Shown here piece by piece: positions 30,325-41,500 of a stretch of 64,000 nucleotides of DNA. The stretch lies in the NCBI GenBank assembly GCA_947446925.1, contig CANFHU010000002.1, positions 1-64,000 of the forward strand, in the 5' to 3' direction. Position 1 is the stretch's first letter. Every line of letters starts with the position of its first letter. The stretch is from Flavobacteriia bacterium. Lineage in GTDB: Bacteria; Bacteroidota; Bacteroidia; Flavobacteriales_D; Crocinitomicaceae. The position numbers were made by a program, and so were the translations under genes. The notes under the pieces were generated by a model that had not been told where the DNA came from, ran no database searches, and saw only the letters and a program-made list of their open reading frames with translations.

Positions 30325-30891
30325 ATGCGTATTTTACTGATTGACAATTACGATTCGTTCACATATAATCTTCTACATTATTTAGAAGAATTGGAATGTG
30401 ATGTAGAAGTAGTTCGGAATGACAAGGTGAATAAGCAGGATGTGGATGCTTATGACGCGGTGGTTTTGTCTCCAGGCCCAGGTCTTCCTAAAGATGCAGG
30501 TCTTTTAATGGACGTTATTGCATATGCTTTTGAAAAAAAACCAATGCTTGGAGTTTGTTTAGGGATGCAAGCCTTAGCAGCGTATAAAGGGGCATTTTTA
30601 TATAATCAAAAAGAGGTGAAGCATGGTGTCTCAGAGTATTGTACTCAAGTAAATAGGAATAAATTATTTGAGGAAATACCAAATACATTCAAAGTTGGTT
30701 TATATCATAGTTGGGGAATTGAGTTACAAAACGAACTTGAATTTCGAAAAACCGCAGTTTCCGAAAATGAGGTGCTAATGGCGTTTGAACATATTGTTTT
30801 TCCTGTTGTTGGAGTTCAATTTCATCCGGAATCTATTTTAACAGAATATGGCAAAAAAATGATATTGAATTTTATCACAAAATTTTGTTAA
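30325..30891 (+). CDS. Anthranilate / aminodeoxychorismate synthase component II (glutamine amidotransferase)
   Basis: 188 aa from the ATG at 30325, where the conserved MRILLIDNYDSFTYNL begins. An ATG at 30289 would add 12 unconserved residues and lies before the promoter motif. This class I amidotransferase shows SPGPGLP, the nucleophile Cys in GVCLGMQ, and the His-Glu pair in QFHPESIL. It feeds ammonia to TrpE or PabB. No trp or pab gene is next to it, so sequence alone cannot separate TrpG from PabA; a stand-alone copy favours PabA or an amphibolic enzyme. Confidence 0.92.
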   Translation: MRILLIDNYDSFTYNLLHYLEELECDVEVVRNDKVNKQDVDAYDAVVLSPGPGLPKDAGLLMDVIAYAFEKKPMLGVCLGMQALAAYKGAFLYNQKEVKHGVSEYCTQVNRNKLFEEIPNTFKVGLYHSWGIELQNELEFRKTAVSENEVLMAFEHIVFPVVGVQFHPESILTEYGKKMILNFITKFC

Positions 30892-30943
30892 TAATCCGTT
30901 TATTTTTTTCAAAATGTTTTAATAAGCGTATATTAAAATTATA

Positions 30944-30951
30944 TACATTTG
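30944..30951 (+). promoter_or_regulatory. TAnnTTTG promoter element of gdhA
   Basis: TACATTTG, 27 bp before the gdhA start codon, fits the -7 consensus. The leader after it is AT-rich with no clear Shine-Dalgarno. Confidence 0.5.
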
Positions 30952-30963
30952 CCTCGTAAATAA

Positions 30964-32334
<1,371 letters not shown>

Positions 32335-32358
32335 TCGAATCCAAAATATAAAAGTTAG

Positions 32359-32390
32359 AAACCGGTTCCGTAAAGGGGCCGGTTTTTTTT
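32359..32390 (+). terminator. Terminator of gdhA
   Basis: Stem AACCGGTTCC (32360-32369) with GGGGCCGGTT (32375-32384), including G-U pairs, loop GTAAA, followed by a run of eight T. Confidence 0.85.
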
Positions 32391-32418
32391 ATTAAATTTA
32401 CCTACCAAAATTTTTTAC

Positions 32419-34422
32419 ATGGAAACACTGGAAAAACGTACAATTACTTTTGATCGTTCAGGCTTTGAAGACGCTGAATTAAAATCGATTTATAAAGCAC
32501 TAGTTAAACCAAGAATGATCGAGGAAAAAATGTTGATTTTACTTCGTCAGGGAAAAATATCTAAATGGTTTTCTGGTTGGGGACAAGAAGCAATATCTGT
32601 AGGTACAACCTTAGGAATGGATAAAAATGAATTCATGTTTCCAATGCATCGTAATCTTGGTGTATTTACGTCTCGTGATATTCCATTAAATCGATTGTTT
32701 GCGCAATTTCAGGGTAAAATGTCTGGTTTTACAAAAGGTAGAGATCGTTCATTTCATTTTGGTTCTAAAGAACATAAAGTGGTTGGGATGATTTCACATT
32801 TGGGACCACAACTTGCTTTGGCAGATGGGGTAGCACTTGCGTCTAACTTGAGAAATGAAAATAAAGCAACGATAGTATATACAGGAGATGGAGGAGCGAG
32901 CGAGGGAGATTTTCATGAAGCTTTGAATGTTGCTTCTGTTTGGGGTTTACCAGTGATTTTTGTGGTAGAAAATAATGCTTGGGGTTTATCTACTCCAAGT
33001 GCAGAACAATTTAAATGTAAACAATTTATTGATAAGGGTATTGGTTATGGCATGGATGCGTTCCAAGTAGATGGAAATAATATTTTGGAAGTCGTATCGA
33101 CTGTAAGAAAAATTGCTGCATCTATTCGTAAAAAACCAAGACCATTTTTGTTGGAATGTATGACCTTCCGTATGCGTGGGCATGAAGAATCTTCCGGTAC
33201 CAAATATTACCCAGAAGGTATACAGGATAAATGGGCCAAAAAATGTCCAGTAGCAAATTATGAGTTGTTCTTACGAGAAGAAGGAATATTATCTGAGTCC
33301 GATATAGCTACTGTACGTGAAGAAATCAAACAAGAAATTCAATCTGGTTTAGATTTAGCTTTTGCAGAAGAAAAAATCTTACCAAACACGCAAGCGGAAT
33401 ATGATGATTTATTTGCCCCTTTTGAAACCAAAAATACACTTTCTCCGAATGCAGTAAAATCAGAAAAGCGTTTTATCGATGCTATTTCAGATGGTTTACG
33501 TCAATCGTTACATAAATATCCAGAATTGGTTATTATGGGACAAGATATTGCAGAATACGGAGGTGCTTTTAAAATTACAGAAGGATTTGTGGATGAATTT
33601 GGTAAAGATCGAATTAGAAACACACCGATTTGCGAGTCTGCAATTGTAGGAGCAGGATTGGGCATGTCTATTGCAGGGATGAAGTCCATTGTAGAGATGC
33701 AATTTGCGGATTTTGTTACCTGTGGATTTAATCAAATCGTGAATAATTTAGCAAAATCTCATTGGAGATGGGGCCAAAATGCGGATGTGGTTGTACGAAT
33801 GCCTACAGGAGCAGGTTCTGCTGCAGGGCCATTTCATAGCCAATCCAATGAAGCTTGGTTTTTTCATACCCCAGGATTAAAAATTGTTTATCCTGCTTTC
33901 CCAGAAGATGCAAAAGGTTTATTAACTGCTGCTATTGAAGATCCTAATCCAGTTTTATATTTCGAACATAAAAACTTGTACCGAAGTATTAAAGGGGATG
34001 TAGCAGACGAATACTTTACATTTGAGATAGGTAAAGCTAGAACTGTTCGTTCAGGAGAAAATATTTCTGTAATTACTTATGGTATGGGGGTTCACTGGGC
34101 ATTAGAAGTAGCAGAAGCACATCCAGAATTAGATTTTGATATTATTGATTTACGCTCGTTAGCACCTTTGGATACAGAAGCTATTTACGCATCGGTATGT
34201 AAAACTGGAAAAGTGATTGTTTTACATGAAGATTGTATGACAGGAGGAATTGGAGGTGAACTGGTAGCTCTAATTAATGAAAATTGTTTCCGTAATTTAG
34301 ATGCTCCTGTGAAGCGAATTGCATCTTTAGATACACCAATACCGTTTGCTGCAGATTTAGAGCATAATTTCTTACCTAAAAAACGTTTCTTAGAAGCGGC
34401 ATTAGAATTAGATAAGTTTTAA
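32419..34422 (+). CDS. Fused 2-oxoacid dehydrogenase E1 alpha/beta subunit
   Basis: 667 aa, equal to an alpha and a beta subunit joined. The alpha part (~1-325) has the thiamine-diphosphate motif GDGGASEGDFHEALNVAS...NNAWG and RGHEESS. The beta part (~350-667) begins KRFIDAISDGL and carries MGQDIAEYGGAFK, ESAIVGAGLGMSIAG, MQFADF, PTGAGSAAGPFHSQ and HEDCMTGGIGGE. Fused E1 is common in Bacteroidetes and is usually annotated as branched-chain 2-oxoacid (2-oxoisovalerate) dehydrogenase. The E2 gene lies at 26343-27665 on the other strand and no E3 is nearby, so the complex is dispersed. The substrate is not proven. Confidence 0.94.
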   Translation: METLEKRTITFDRSGFEDAELKSIYKALVKPRMIEEKMLILLRQGKISKWFSGWGQEAISVGTTLGMDKNEFMFPMHRNLGVFTSRDIPLNRLFAQFQGKMSGFTKGRDRSFHFGSKEHKVVGMISHLGPQLALADGVALASNLRNENKATIVYTGDGGASEGDFHEALNVASVWGLPVIFVVENNAWGLSTPSAEQFKCKQFIDKGIGYGMDAFQVDGNNILEVVSTVRKIAASIRKKPRPFLLECMTFRMRGHEESSGTKYYPEGIQDKWAKKCPVANYELFLREEGILSESDIATVREEIKQEIQSGLDLAFAEEKILPNTQAEYDDLFAPFETKNTLSPNAVKSEKRFIDAISDGLRQSLHKYPELVIMGQDIAEYGGAFKITEGFVDEFGKDRIRNTPICESAIVGAGLGMSIAGMKSIVEMQFADFVTCGFNQIVNNLAKSHWRWGQNADVVVRMPTGAGSAAGPFHSQSNEAWFFHTPGLKIVYPAFPEDAKGLLTAAIEDPNPVLYFEHKNLYRSIKGDVADEYFTFEIGKARTVRSGENISVITYGMGVHWALEVAEAHPELDFDIIDLRSLAPLDTEAIYASVCKTGKVIVLHEDCMTGGIGGELVALINENCFRNLDAPVKRIASLDTPIPFAADLEHNFLPKKRFLEAALELDKF

Positions 34423-34435
34423 TTTATATCAAAAT

Positions 34436-34479
34436 AAAACTAAAAAGGCTGAATCAATCGATTCAGCCTTTTTAGTTTT
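34436..34479. terminator. Bidirectional terminator between E1 and lolA
   Basis: Perfect 20-bp stem (34436-34455 with 34460-34479) and loop AATC, rich in A on the left arm and T on the right arm. It lies between two convergent genes and should stop transcription from both. Confidence 0.9.
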
Positions 34480-34521
34480 ATACATATTACATCAACAAGG
34501 ATGCTATGTATTGTTTTATTT

Positions 34522-35169
34522 TTAATCTTTAACCACTTTGTATCCTGGGTATTTCTTTAAGTCTATCACGAATTTCCCATCGTCTACAGATGCATTTTCA
34601 ACAAAATTGGTCAGTGTGTAAGTCATCACTGTTCCATCTTTTGTCTTCATAATTGCTTTTTTTAAGTCTAATCCAACTTTGCTAATGTATAAAATCACCG
34701 TGTGATAATCGACTTTTTTAGGGTCTTTTGGATATAAATAAATAACATGAACTTTATCGCCTTCGATTAAATCTTCTTTTTCGTATTTATTCTTAAAACC
34801 AGTTTCCCAAATGGTCATTAGTTTTTTTGGATTTATTCCATCCGAATCCCCGCCGTTTGCATCCGATTGATAAATAGCTTTATCTTCCTTAACAATCGTC
34901 CATGTTTTAATACCATTACAAATGATCGTATTATCGCCATAAGATGCACAGAATTTTTCTCCTTTCACCCAACCTTTTCCAATTTCACTTTGGTTACTTC
35001 CAGTTGTTGCATTTTTAATCGATGCATTGAATTCAATTTGAAATGATTTTAAAGCCTTCATTTTAGTAGAAAGTTTATCTAAAATCCCTTGCGCTTTTGG
35101 ATCAGATTCTTTTGTTTGAGCGATAGCTTGAATGCTAAATAATAAACAAAGTATAAAAAAGTATTTCAT
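34522..35169 (-). CDS. lolA: Outer membrane lipoprotein carrier protein LolA-like
   Basis: 215 aa from the ATG at 35169, which opens a clean signal peptide (MKYFFILCLLFSIQAIAQ); the ATG at 35208 adds a non-signal extension. The mature part has the LolA pattern: ILDKLSTKMKALKSFQIEF, GKGWVKGEKFCASYGDN, KTWTIVKEDKAIYQS and the conserved tail FVIDLKKYPGYKVVKD. LolA shuttles lipoproteins through the periplasm to the outer membrane. In Bacteroidetes it commonly neighbours ftsK; here a 7-kb plus-strand gene separates them. Confidence in the family is high. Confidence 0.9.
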   Translation of the reverse strand: MKYFFILCLLFSIQAIAQTKESDPKAQGILDKLSTKMKALKSFQIEFNASIKNATTGSNQSEIGKGWVKGEKFCASYGDNTIICNGIKTWTIVKEDKAIYQSDANGGDSDGINPKKLMTIWETGFKNKYEKEDLIEGDKVHVIYLYPKDPKKVDYHTVILYISKVGLDLKKAIMKTKDGTVMTYTLTNFVENASVDDGKFVIDLKKYPGYKVVKD

Positions 35170-35530
35170 AATGTTGAATTTAGGTGCAAATATCACAAAT
35201 TGTGCCAAATATTTAGTAAAAGCAGTAGATTTTTTTAGTAGTATCTAAAATCGAGGGGTTATAAATGTTTGTGGATATAAAAAAGAGTCTAATTAGGGTA
35301 GAAATTATGTTTTTTTTACAAGTGATTTATAGCATGTTTTAAGTTACAAAAAGATGTGTTATTTGTATTTATTAGTTAACTGATCTTTGGGTGAATACAG
35401 TTTTTTTTTAAATACTAATAGTTAGTATAAATACGTTAATATATTAATATTCAGTTTGTAGTATTTATACGCGATTTCATTATCAATAGAAAATCCAATA
35501 GGATTACAATCTAATTTTGTACGTGTTAGA
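35170..35530. promoter_or_regulatory. Palindrome-rich intergenic control region
   Basis: About 360 bp without a gene between the divergent lolA and the giant beta-helix gene. It is very AT-rich. It contains a perfect 10-bp inverted repeat GTATAAATAC (35425-35434) / GTATTTATAC (35461-35470), a nearby ACTAA-TAG-TTAGT hairpin (35414-35426) and an AATATATTAATATT-like stretch between them. The -7 element TAATTTTG (35512-35519) lies 42 bp after the inverted repeat. This spacing suits an upstream operator, which is inference. Confidence 0.4.
35512..35519 (+). promoter_or_regulatory. TAnnTTTG promoter element of the beta-helix gene
   Basis: TAATTTTG fits the -7 consensus. The predicted transcription start lies near 35525, just before the first ATG (35531), so the second in-frame ATG (35543) may be the real start. 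Confidence 0.45.
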
Positions 35531-38500
35531 ATGATCAATCCTATGCAAAAAGCAAATTTTAAAAAGTACAAATATACATTTGTAATTTCCTGTTTATTCA
35601 TTTTTATTTTTCACTCGCCAATATTTGGAACAACCTGGTATTCAGATGCTCTCGGTGGAAATCCAAATGATTTGACAAAATGGTGGTCAAAATCGAATGG
35701 ATCAGGTATACATCCTTCTAATTTTAATGACTCGAAAGATCTATTTTATCTTAAGTCTGGTCACTCATTTGTCACGATAAATCCTTGGAATATCGCTGGT
35801 ACTCTTCAAGTATATGGGGAATTAACCATTCAGACTTCAAATTCGATAAAAGCCTTAGTAATTTATAACGAAGGGTTAGTAATTGGTAATGCCCAGACGA
35901 CCATTTTAACTGAAAATGAAGGAGGTATGTTAATTATCTACGATGGTGGAAAATATGTATTTAACCATTCAATTCCTAATAATGCTATTGCTCTTTTTGC
36001 TGGTAAAGAAACATTTGGTGTTTCGAGTGTAATTGAATTTCAGGATTTCGAAAAAACAATAGGTGCTTTTTCGATGTGTCTCGCTAATTCTTCGTGTAAA
36101 TTCGGAACAGTATATTGGAATATACAAGCAGGTAATACCGCTTATACTTTAAATTTTAATTCTACTACAAACAGAGTTATTGCAGGGGATTTTAAAGTTG
36201 TTAAAACAGGTGCCTTTGGTAGTTTAACTTGGTGTAATAATAAAGAAACAGCAATATTTACAATAGAAGGTAATTATATACAATCGGGAGGAAGATTTTT
36301 CATTCAAAGACATGCTATAGGTAGTGATAGTTGTGCTTTAGTAGTTAAAAAAGATTTTATTTTAAATGCAGGCATTTTTGATGTAGGCTCTTCTGTAAAT
36401 TATAGTGCAAGTCTATACTTGTCTGGAAACCTCACGATGAACAATGGTAAATTCTATCAAAGTAATTTGAATCCAAAAAAGAAAGGAGCGGTAAATTTTA
36501 TAGGGGTAAAAGAACAAATATACAACTATGTTTCTGGTGAATTAGATACTAAAAACCTGGTGTTTAACATTGTTAAAGGTGCAAGTGTAGTTTTGAATAG
36601 TGATTTAAATGTAGAAAATTCTTTAATGGTGCATACTGGAGGAACATTAAATATTTCAAATCCTTTTGAAGTGTTTGGAACTGGAACCTGTGAAATTTTA
36701 AGTGGAGGGATTTTAATCATAGGTCATTTAGAAGGCGTCAATTCAATTGAATATAAGGGTGCTATACAAACTGCAAAAAGAGTATTTCATTCGGCAATAA
36801 CCCTCGAATATAATGGTGTATCTTTTCAAAAAACAGGAGATGCTTGTAAGTTTGTTTCACATTTGATCTTGAATAATAGTTTAGGACTTGAGTTTACACA
36901 AGACATGACCATTCTTAATGATGGCACGTTGACTTTACAGAAGGGGTTTCATGATTTAAATGGAAAAATCTTAACGCTTGGTACCTCTCCAACAGCCAAT
37001 AATTTAAACTATGTACAAGGAGGATTATATTCAAAAAATAATCTTGGTGTTTTTAGGAGATGGTTACCAACCGGTATTTTAAGTGAAAATACTAGTAATA
37101 ATTATGGATTTTTTCCATTTGCGAAATCTGCTGGGCAACTAGGGTTTATAAAATTTACTTCTACAGATACGATAACTGGTGGTATTTTATCTATTTCACC
37201 AATTTTTGAAAAGGATTCTGAAATTAGTTGTAAAGTAAAGGATAGTTTAAAAAATATTTATAAAATTCAAAAAGCATTTTCATATAAGATAATTGAAAAC
37301 ACACTAACTTCTGGAAACCGAATTACAATGGAGTTTCAATGTGGAAATTTAAAGTCTTCTCAATCAAATATTTCATCTTTTTGTTTGGCTTCATACAATC
37401 TCTCAGGAGTTTTGAGTATTGGACAATATAATTTGACGGTTGGGGATCCACAACAACCAAAAATTAGTAGATCTTTCAATACATGTAAAGAAATTATTCC
37501 GGAGTATATATTTGTATTAGGTTGCTACGATTCACTTGTTTCCTTAAAAATGCAATGTAATTTGAGTGGTATAAAATCAGTAGGACCTACAGGGGATTTC
37601 GTAAGATTAACAGATGCTTTAAGTGCCATTTCTGAAAACGGATTGAATGCTAACTTAATACTTGAATTACAAAGTACGTATACTTCGAATTATGAAGTGT
37701 ACCCTTTAAAAATCAATTCGTTTTCCTGTTTAGGACCTTCCAATTCCATATTGATTAGGCCAGCGAAGGATGCTGAAAATCTAGTAATTGGAAAGTCGAT
37801 AGAAAATACAATTATACATTTTAATCAAGCGGATTTTGTTACAATTGATGGTCGGTCTGTTAGTTCTGGAGAAAACTCTCAATTAACCATTCAAAATTCA
37901 AATCCACTAGGGAGTACTTTTCTTTTTTCTTCGGGTGCAACATATAATTCCCTAAAATATTTGACTATTGAGGGGGCTCAAACAAATATCTCTCGAGGAG
38001 TAGTTGAATTTACTTCATTTTTAGGGACGTCTAATGGTTATGACTCGATCTCAAATTGTACGATTCAAAATTATTTTGGAAAAACGATCACGAATGCTAT
38101 ATATTCCAAGGGGGATGGATTGCTAAAAAAAAATGAAATCAATTATATTTCCAAAAATAAAATGGTGAATTGTAATTCAGCAGGTATTTTTTTAGATGTG
38201 TATAATCATGCATGGGTTATAAGGGAGAATCATTTTTATCAAACAAGTTCTTTTAAGCCTACTTCGACGGTGTATGGGATTCACATCGTTAATGAAGGAA
38301 GTGGTTATTTAATTGATGGTAATTTTATAGGTGGTCAATCATCCAATTGTAGCGGGTCCGCCTTTAGTTTAATTGCAAGTCCGAATCATTTTATTCCAAT
38401 CTACTTATCAGTGACGGGAATCACTAAAGCAAACATCATTCAGAATAATAAAATAGGTAACATTCTTTTAAACAATACCGATGGAAGTTCTATAAATCCG

Positions 38501-41500
38501 GGTGTTTTCACAGGAATATATGTATCTGGTATTCCAATATCGAATGCGAGTATTATTCGAGGCAATCGAATAGGTGACACAACATCACTTACTTTAAATG
38601 CGATTAAAATAATATCCACAACTACTGGAGCACTAATCCAGGGTGTTTTAGTGAATAGTAATGGTTCAATACTTATAGATCAGAATTTAATTGGTAACAT
38701 TTCAACTATAAATAGTATAACTAAAGGCTCTGTTTTTTATGGAATCCGTACCCTCGGAAATGGAGATTGTTTTATCAAAAACAATAAAATTGGTAGTTGG
38801 ATCTATTCAAGTTCGATTCAAATTGGAGGTGCTGAAACCGGAAATGCTAGTTGTGTTTTTTATGGTATAAACAATGCAAATTTAGGAGAACAAATCATTA
38901 TCGATAACGAAATATTAAATTGTACTGTTTATGGTTTCGGAACTTCTCAAATATATGGAATTTATAATATATCCAAAACTTCTAATCTTTCCATATCACG
39001 GAATGCGATAGCATTTTTAGGAAACATGGCTCAAAATGGTGAGAATTTGGGTGCTCTAAGCGTAGGTATCTATCAAGATGCTGGTAGTAATAACTGTATT
39101 GATTCTAATAGGATACTTGCATTCCAGATTAATAATGGTTATTTTAAAGGTATTTACTTAAATAATACTACTGGAAAATCAGTAATATCTTCAAATTTAA
39201 TCGGATGTCAGAATACAAACTCGATTCTTATTTTATCAAGGTCTAAATGTAATTCGTTCAATGCGAATGTGATAAATAATCATGGTGGAATTGTAATTAG
39301 TTCTAGTTGTTCCAATTGTCATCTTGAAAATAATAATATATCAACTATAAATTGCAAAGAAGGTATTGACTATGTAGTTAGCGGAATAGTTATTGGCGGT
39401 GGTTTAAAATCTACTATTAATTTAACAGAAAACTTAATAGATAAAATAGGTTGTTCAAATTCGGGATTTTTTTCGAGTGAAATTTTCGGGATTTTTTTTG
39501 CTAATCATTCTTTGTCTACTAGTGTAATCAAGAAAAATAAGATTCGAAATCTATTTAATTTAAATTCGGATGCTTCTACAATTTATGGATTATATGTGTT
39601 TGCAGCCTTTCAAAGAATTATAAATAATTTTATTTCCATTAATAACTCAGATGGGGATAGTACTTTTTATAATCCCATTACGTTATATGGTTTACATTTT
39701 ACCAATAGTAATAATACAAATACTGTTAGTGTTTTTTATAACTCAGTAACAATTGGAGGCACTCTCCGTCTAGGTAACCAAAATTCAATTGTCTTAAATC
39801 AAAACATATCTATTCCAACCGCAAATTTTGTGTTTCTTAATAATATTTTTCAAAATGCACGTATTGGCGGTAGTGGAGGTCATTATGCTTATTTTACTAA
39901 TTCAAACAGTTTACCCAAGCAAATTTTTAGAAATAATTATTTTATAGCGCCATCTTCTGAAAAGTTTATATTTATGCATACAGATATAACTTTAAGCAAT
40001 TGTTTTTCGATTATGAATTCGAATGATAATCAATACTGTAAGGTGTCTTTATTGCCTTTTTTATTTACTTCGGATGGAGCTTCAAAAGATGTTTTAAAAT
40101 TTATTCCTGCTGTAGATTTACGACAAGAATCAGATTGTATGGAAGATATAAATGGTGTCAAAAGAGGAACTTTAGGCAATTCTATGGGCTGTTACGAAGG
40201 TCCAATAAATGTGTTTTATTCTATAAGTGAAGTGGATAATCTTGTTGCTGATGATTTGAAAAATTGGAATACGAAAAAAGATGCTTCAGGTATTTTTCCT
40301 TTAGATTTTAAGCAAGAAGAAAGTACATATATTATACAAACAGGACATAGGTACCAACTTTATTCAAACTGGATAGGTAATAAAAAAAGTTCGGTTAGCA
40401 TCGATTCAGGTGGGGTGTTAGATTTAAATGGACAAACTATATTGGATTGGAAAAATATTCAAGTAAAAGGAGATGGAATTGCTAATTCTGGTGTGATACT
40501 CAATACTTCGGAAAAAACGACAAATTGTGCTATCCCGATAGTTTTAAATGCGGATGCAACGTTAAATACTTCTGGAAATGGAAACATAGTTTTTTTTGGA
40601 GGTTTTTCAATTGGAGAATTTCATCTTACGTTGGATGGGGACACTTCCATATATATTCAAGAGGTTCCGATTGTCGGTTCAGGAGGTATATGTAAAAAAG
40701 GAAAGGGCACCCTTTTTCTTAAAAATAAAAATTTATTTTCTGGTAAAACAATTATTAATGAAGGAGTTATAAATGTGCAACATTCAGGTGGATTTGGTTT
40801 AAAAGAGGGTGGAGTTGAAATTAAATCAGGAGCAACAATAGTATTGCAGGATGGAGTTTTTATTCAAGATTCATTGTGGATTCAAGAAAATTTAAATTCA
40901 GAAATAGATGTAATACTAAACCTAGGAGGAGAAAACTCTTGGAATGGTAGTATAATTTTGAATTCTAAAAATGCTCGAATTAAAGTTTCAGAAGGGAGTG
41001 TAAATCTTTCAAATTGTGTATTACAAAATGCGTCTAACTTAATTTTAGATGTACATGGAACTGTAAAATGTGGTTTAATCTCTGGGGCTGGGAATGTCAT
41101 AAAAGATGGTGTTGGGGATTTAATTTTAACGAAAACAAACACATATGTTGGTTGGATGAAATTATTAAAAGGTAAAATTCAATTAGCGGCACCGCTTGAA
41201 GTCTTAAATGGTGATATAGAATTAATTGGAGGTGTATTGGATGCAAAGGGTTATACTATTAAAACGAATGGTAATTGGAAAAATAGTGGAGCGGAATTTA
41301 TTGCTAGTCAAAATACTGTGATAATGACTGGTGAAAACACTTCCATGTTTTGTTCAACGAAGAATGATTTTTACAATTTAACGATTGATGCAATTGTGCA
41401 TTTAGCGGGTAATATCAACGTGAAGAATAAGTTGGTGTTAGATGCATATTTGATCTTAGAAAAGTTTGATTTAGAAATCGATACAACTGCTACCATCGAA

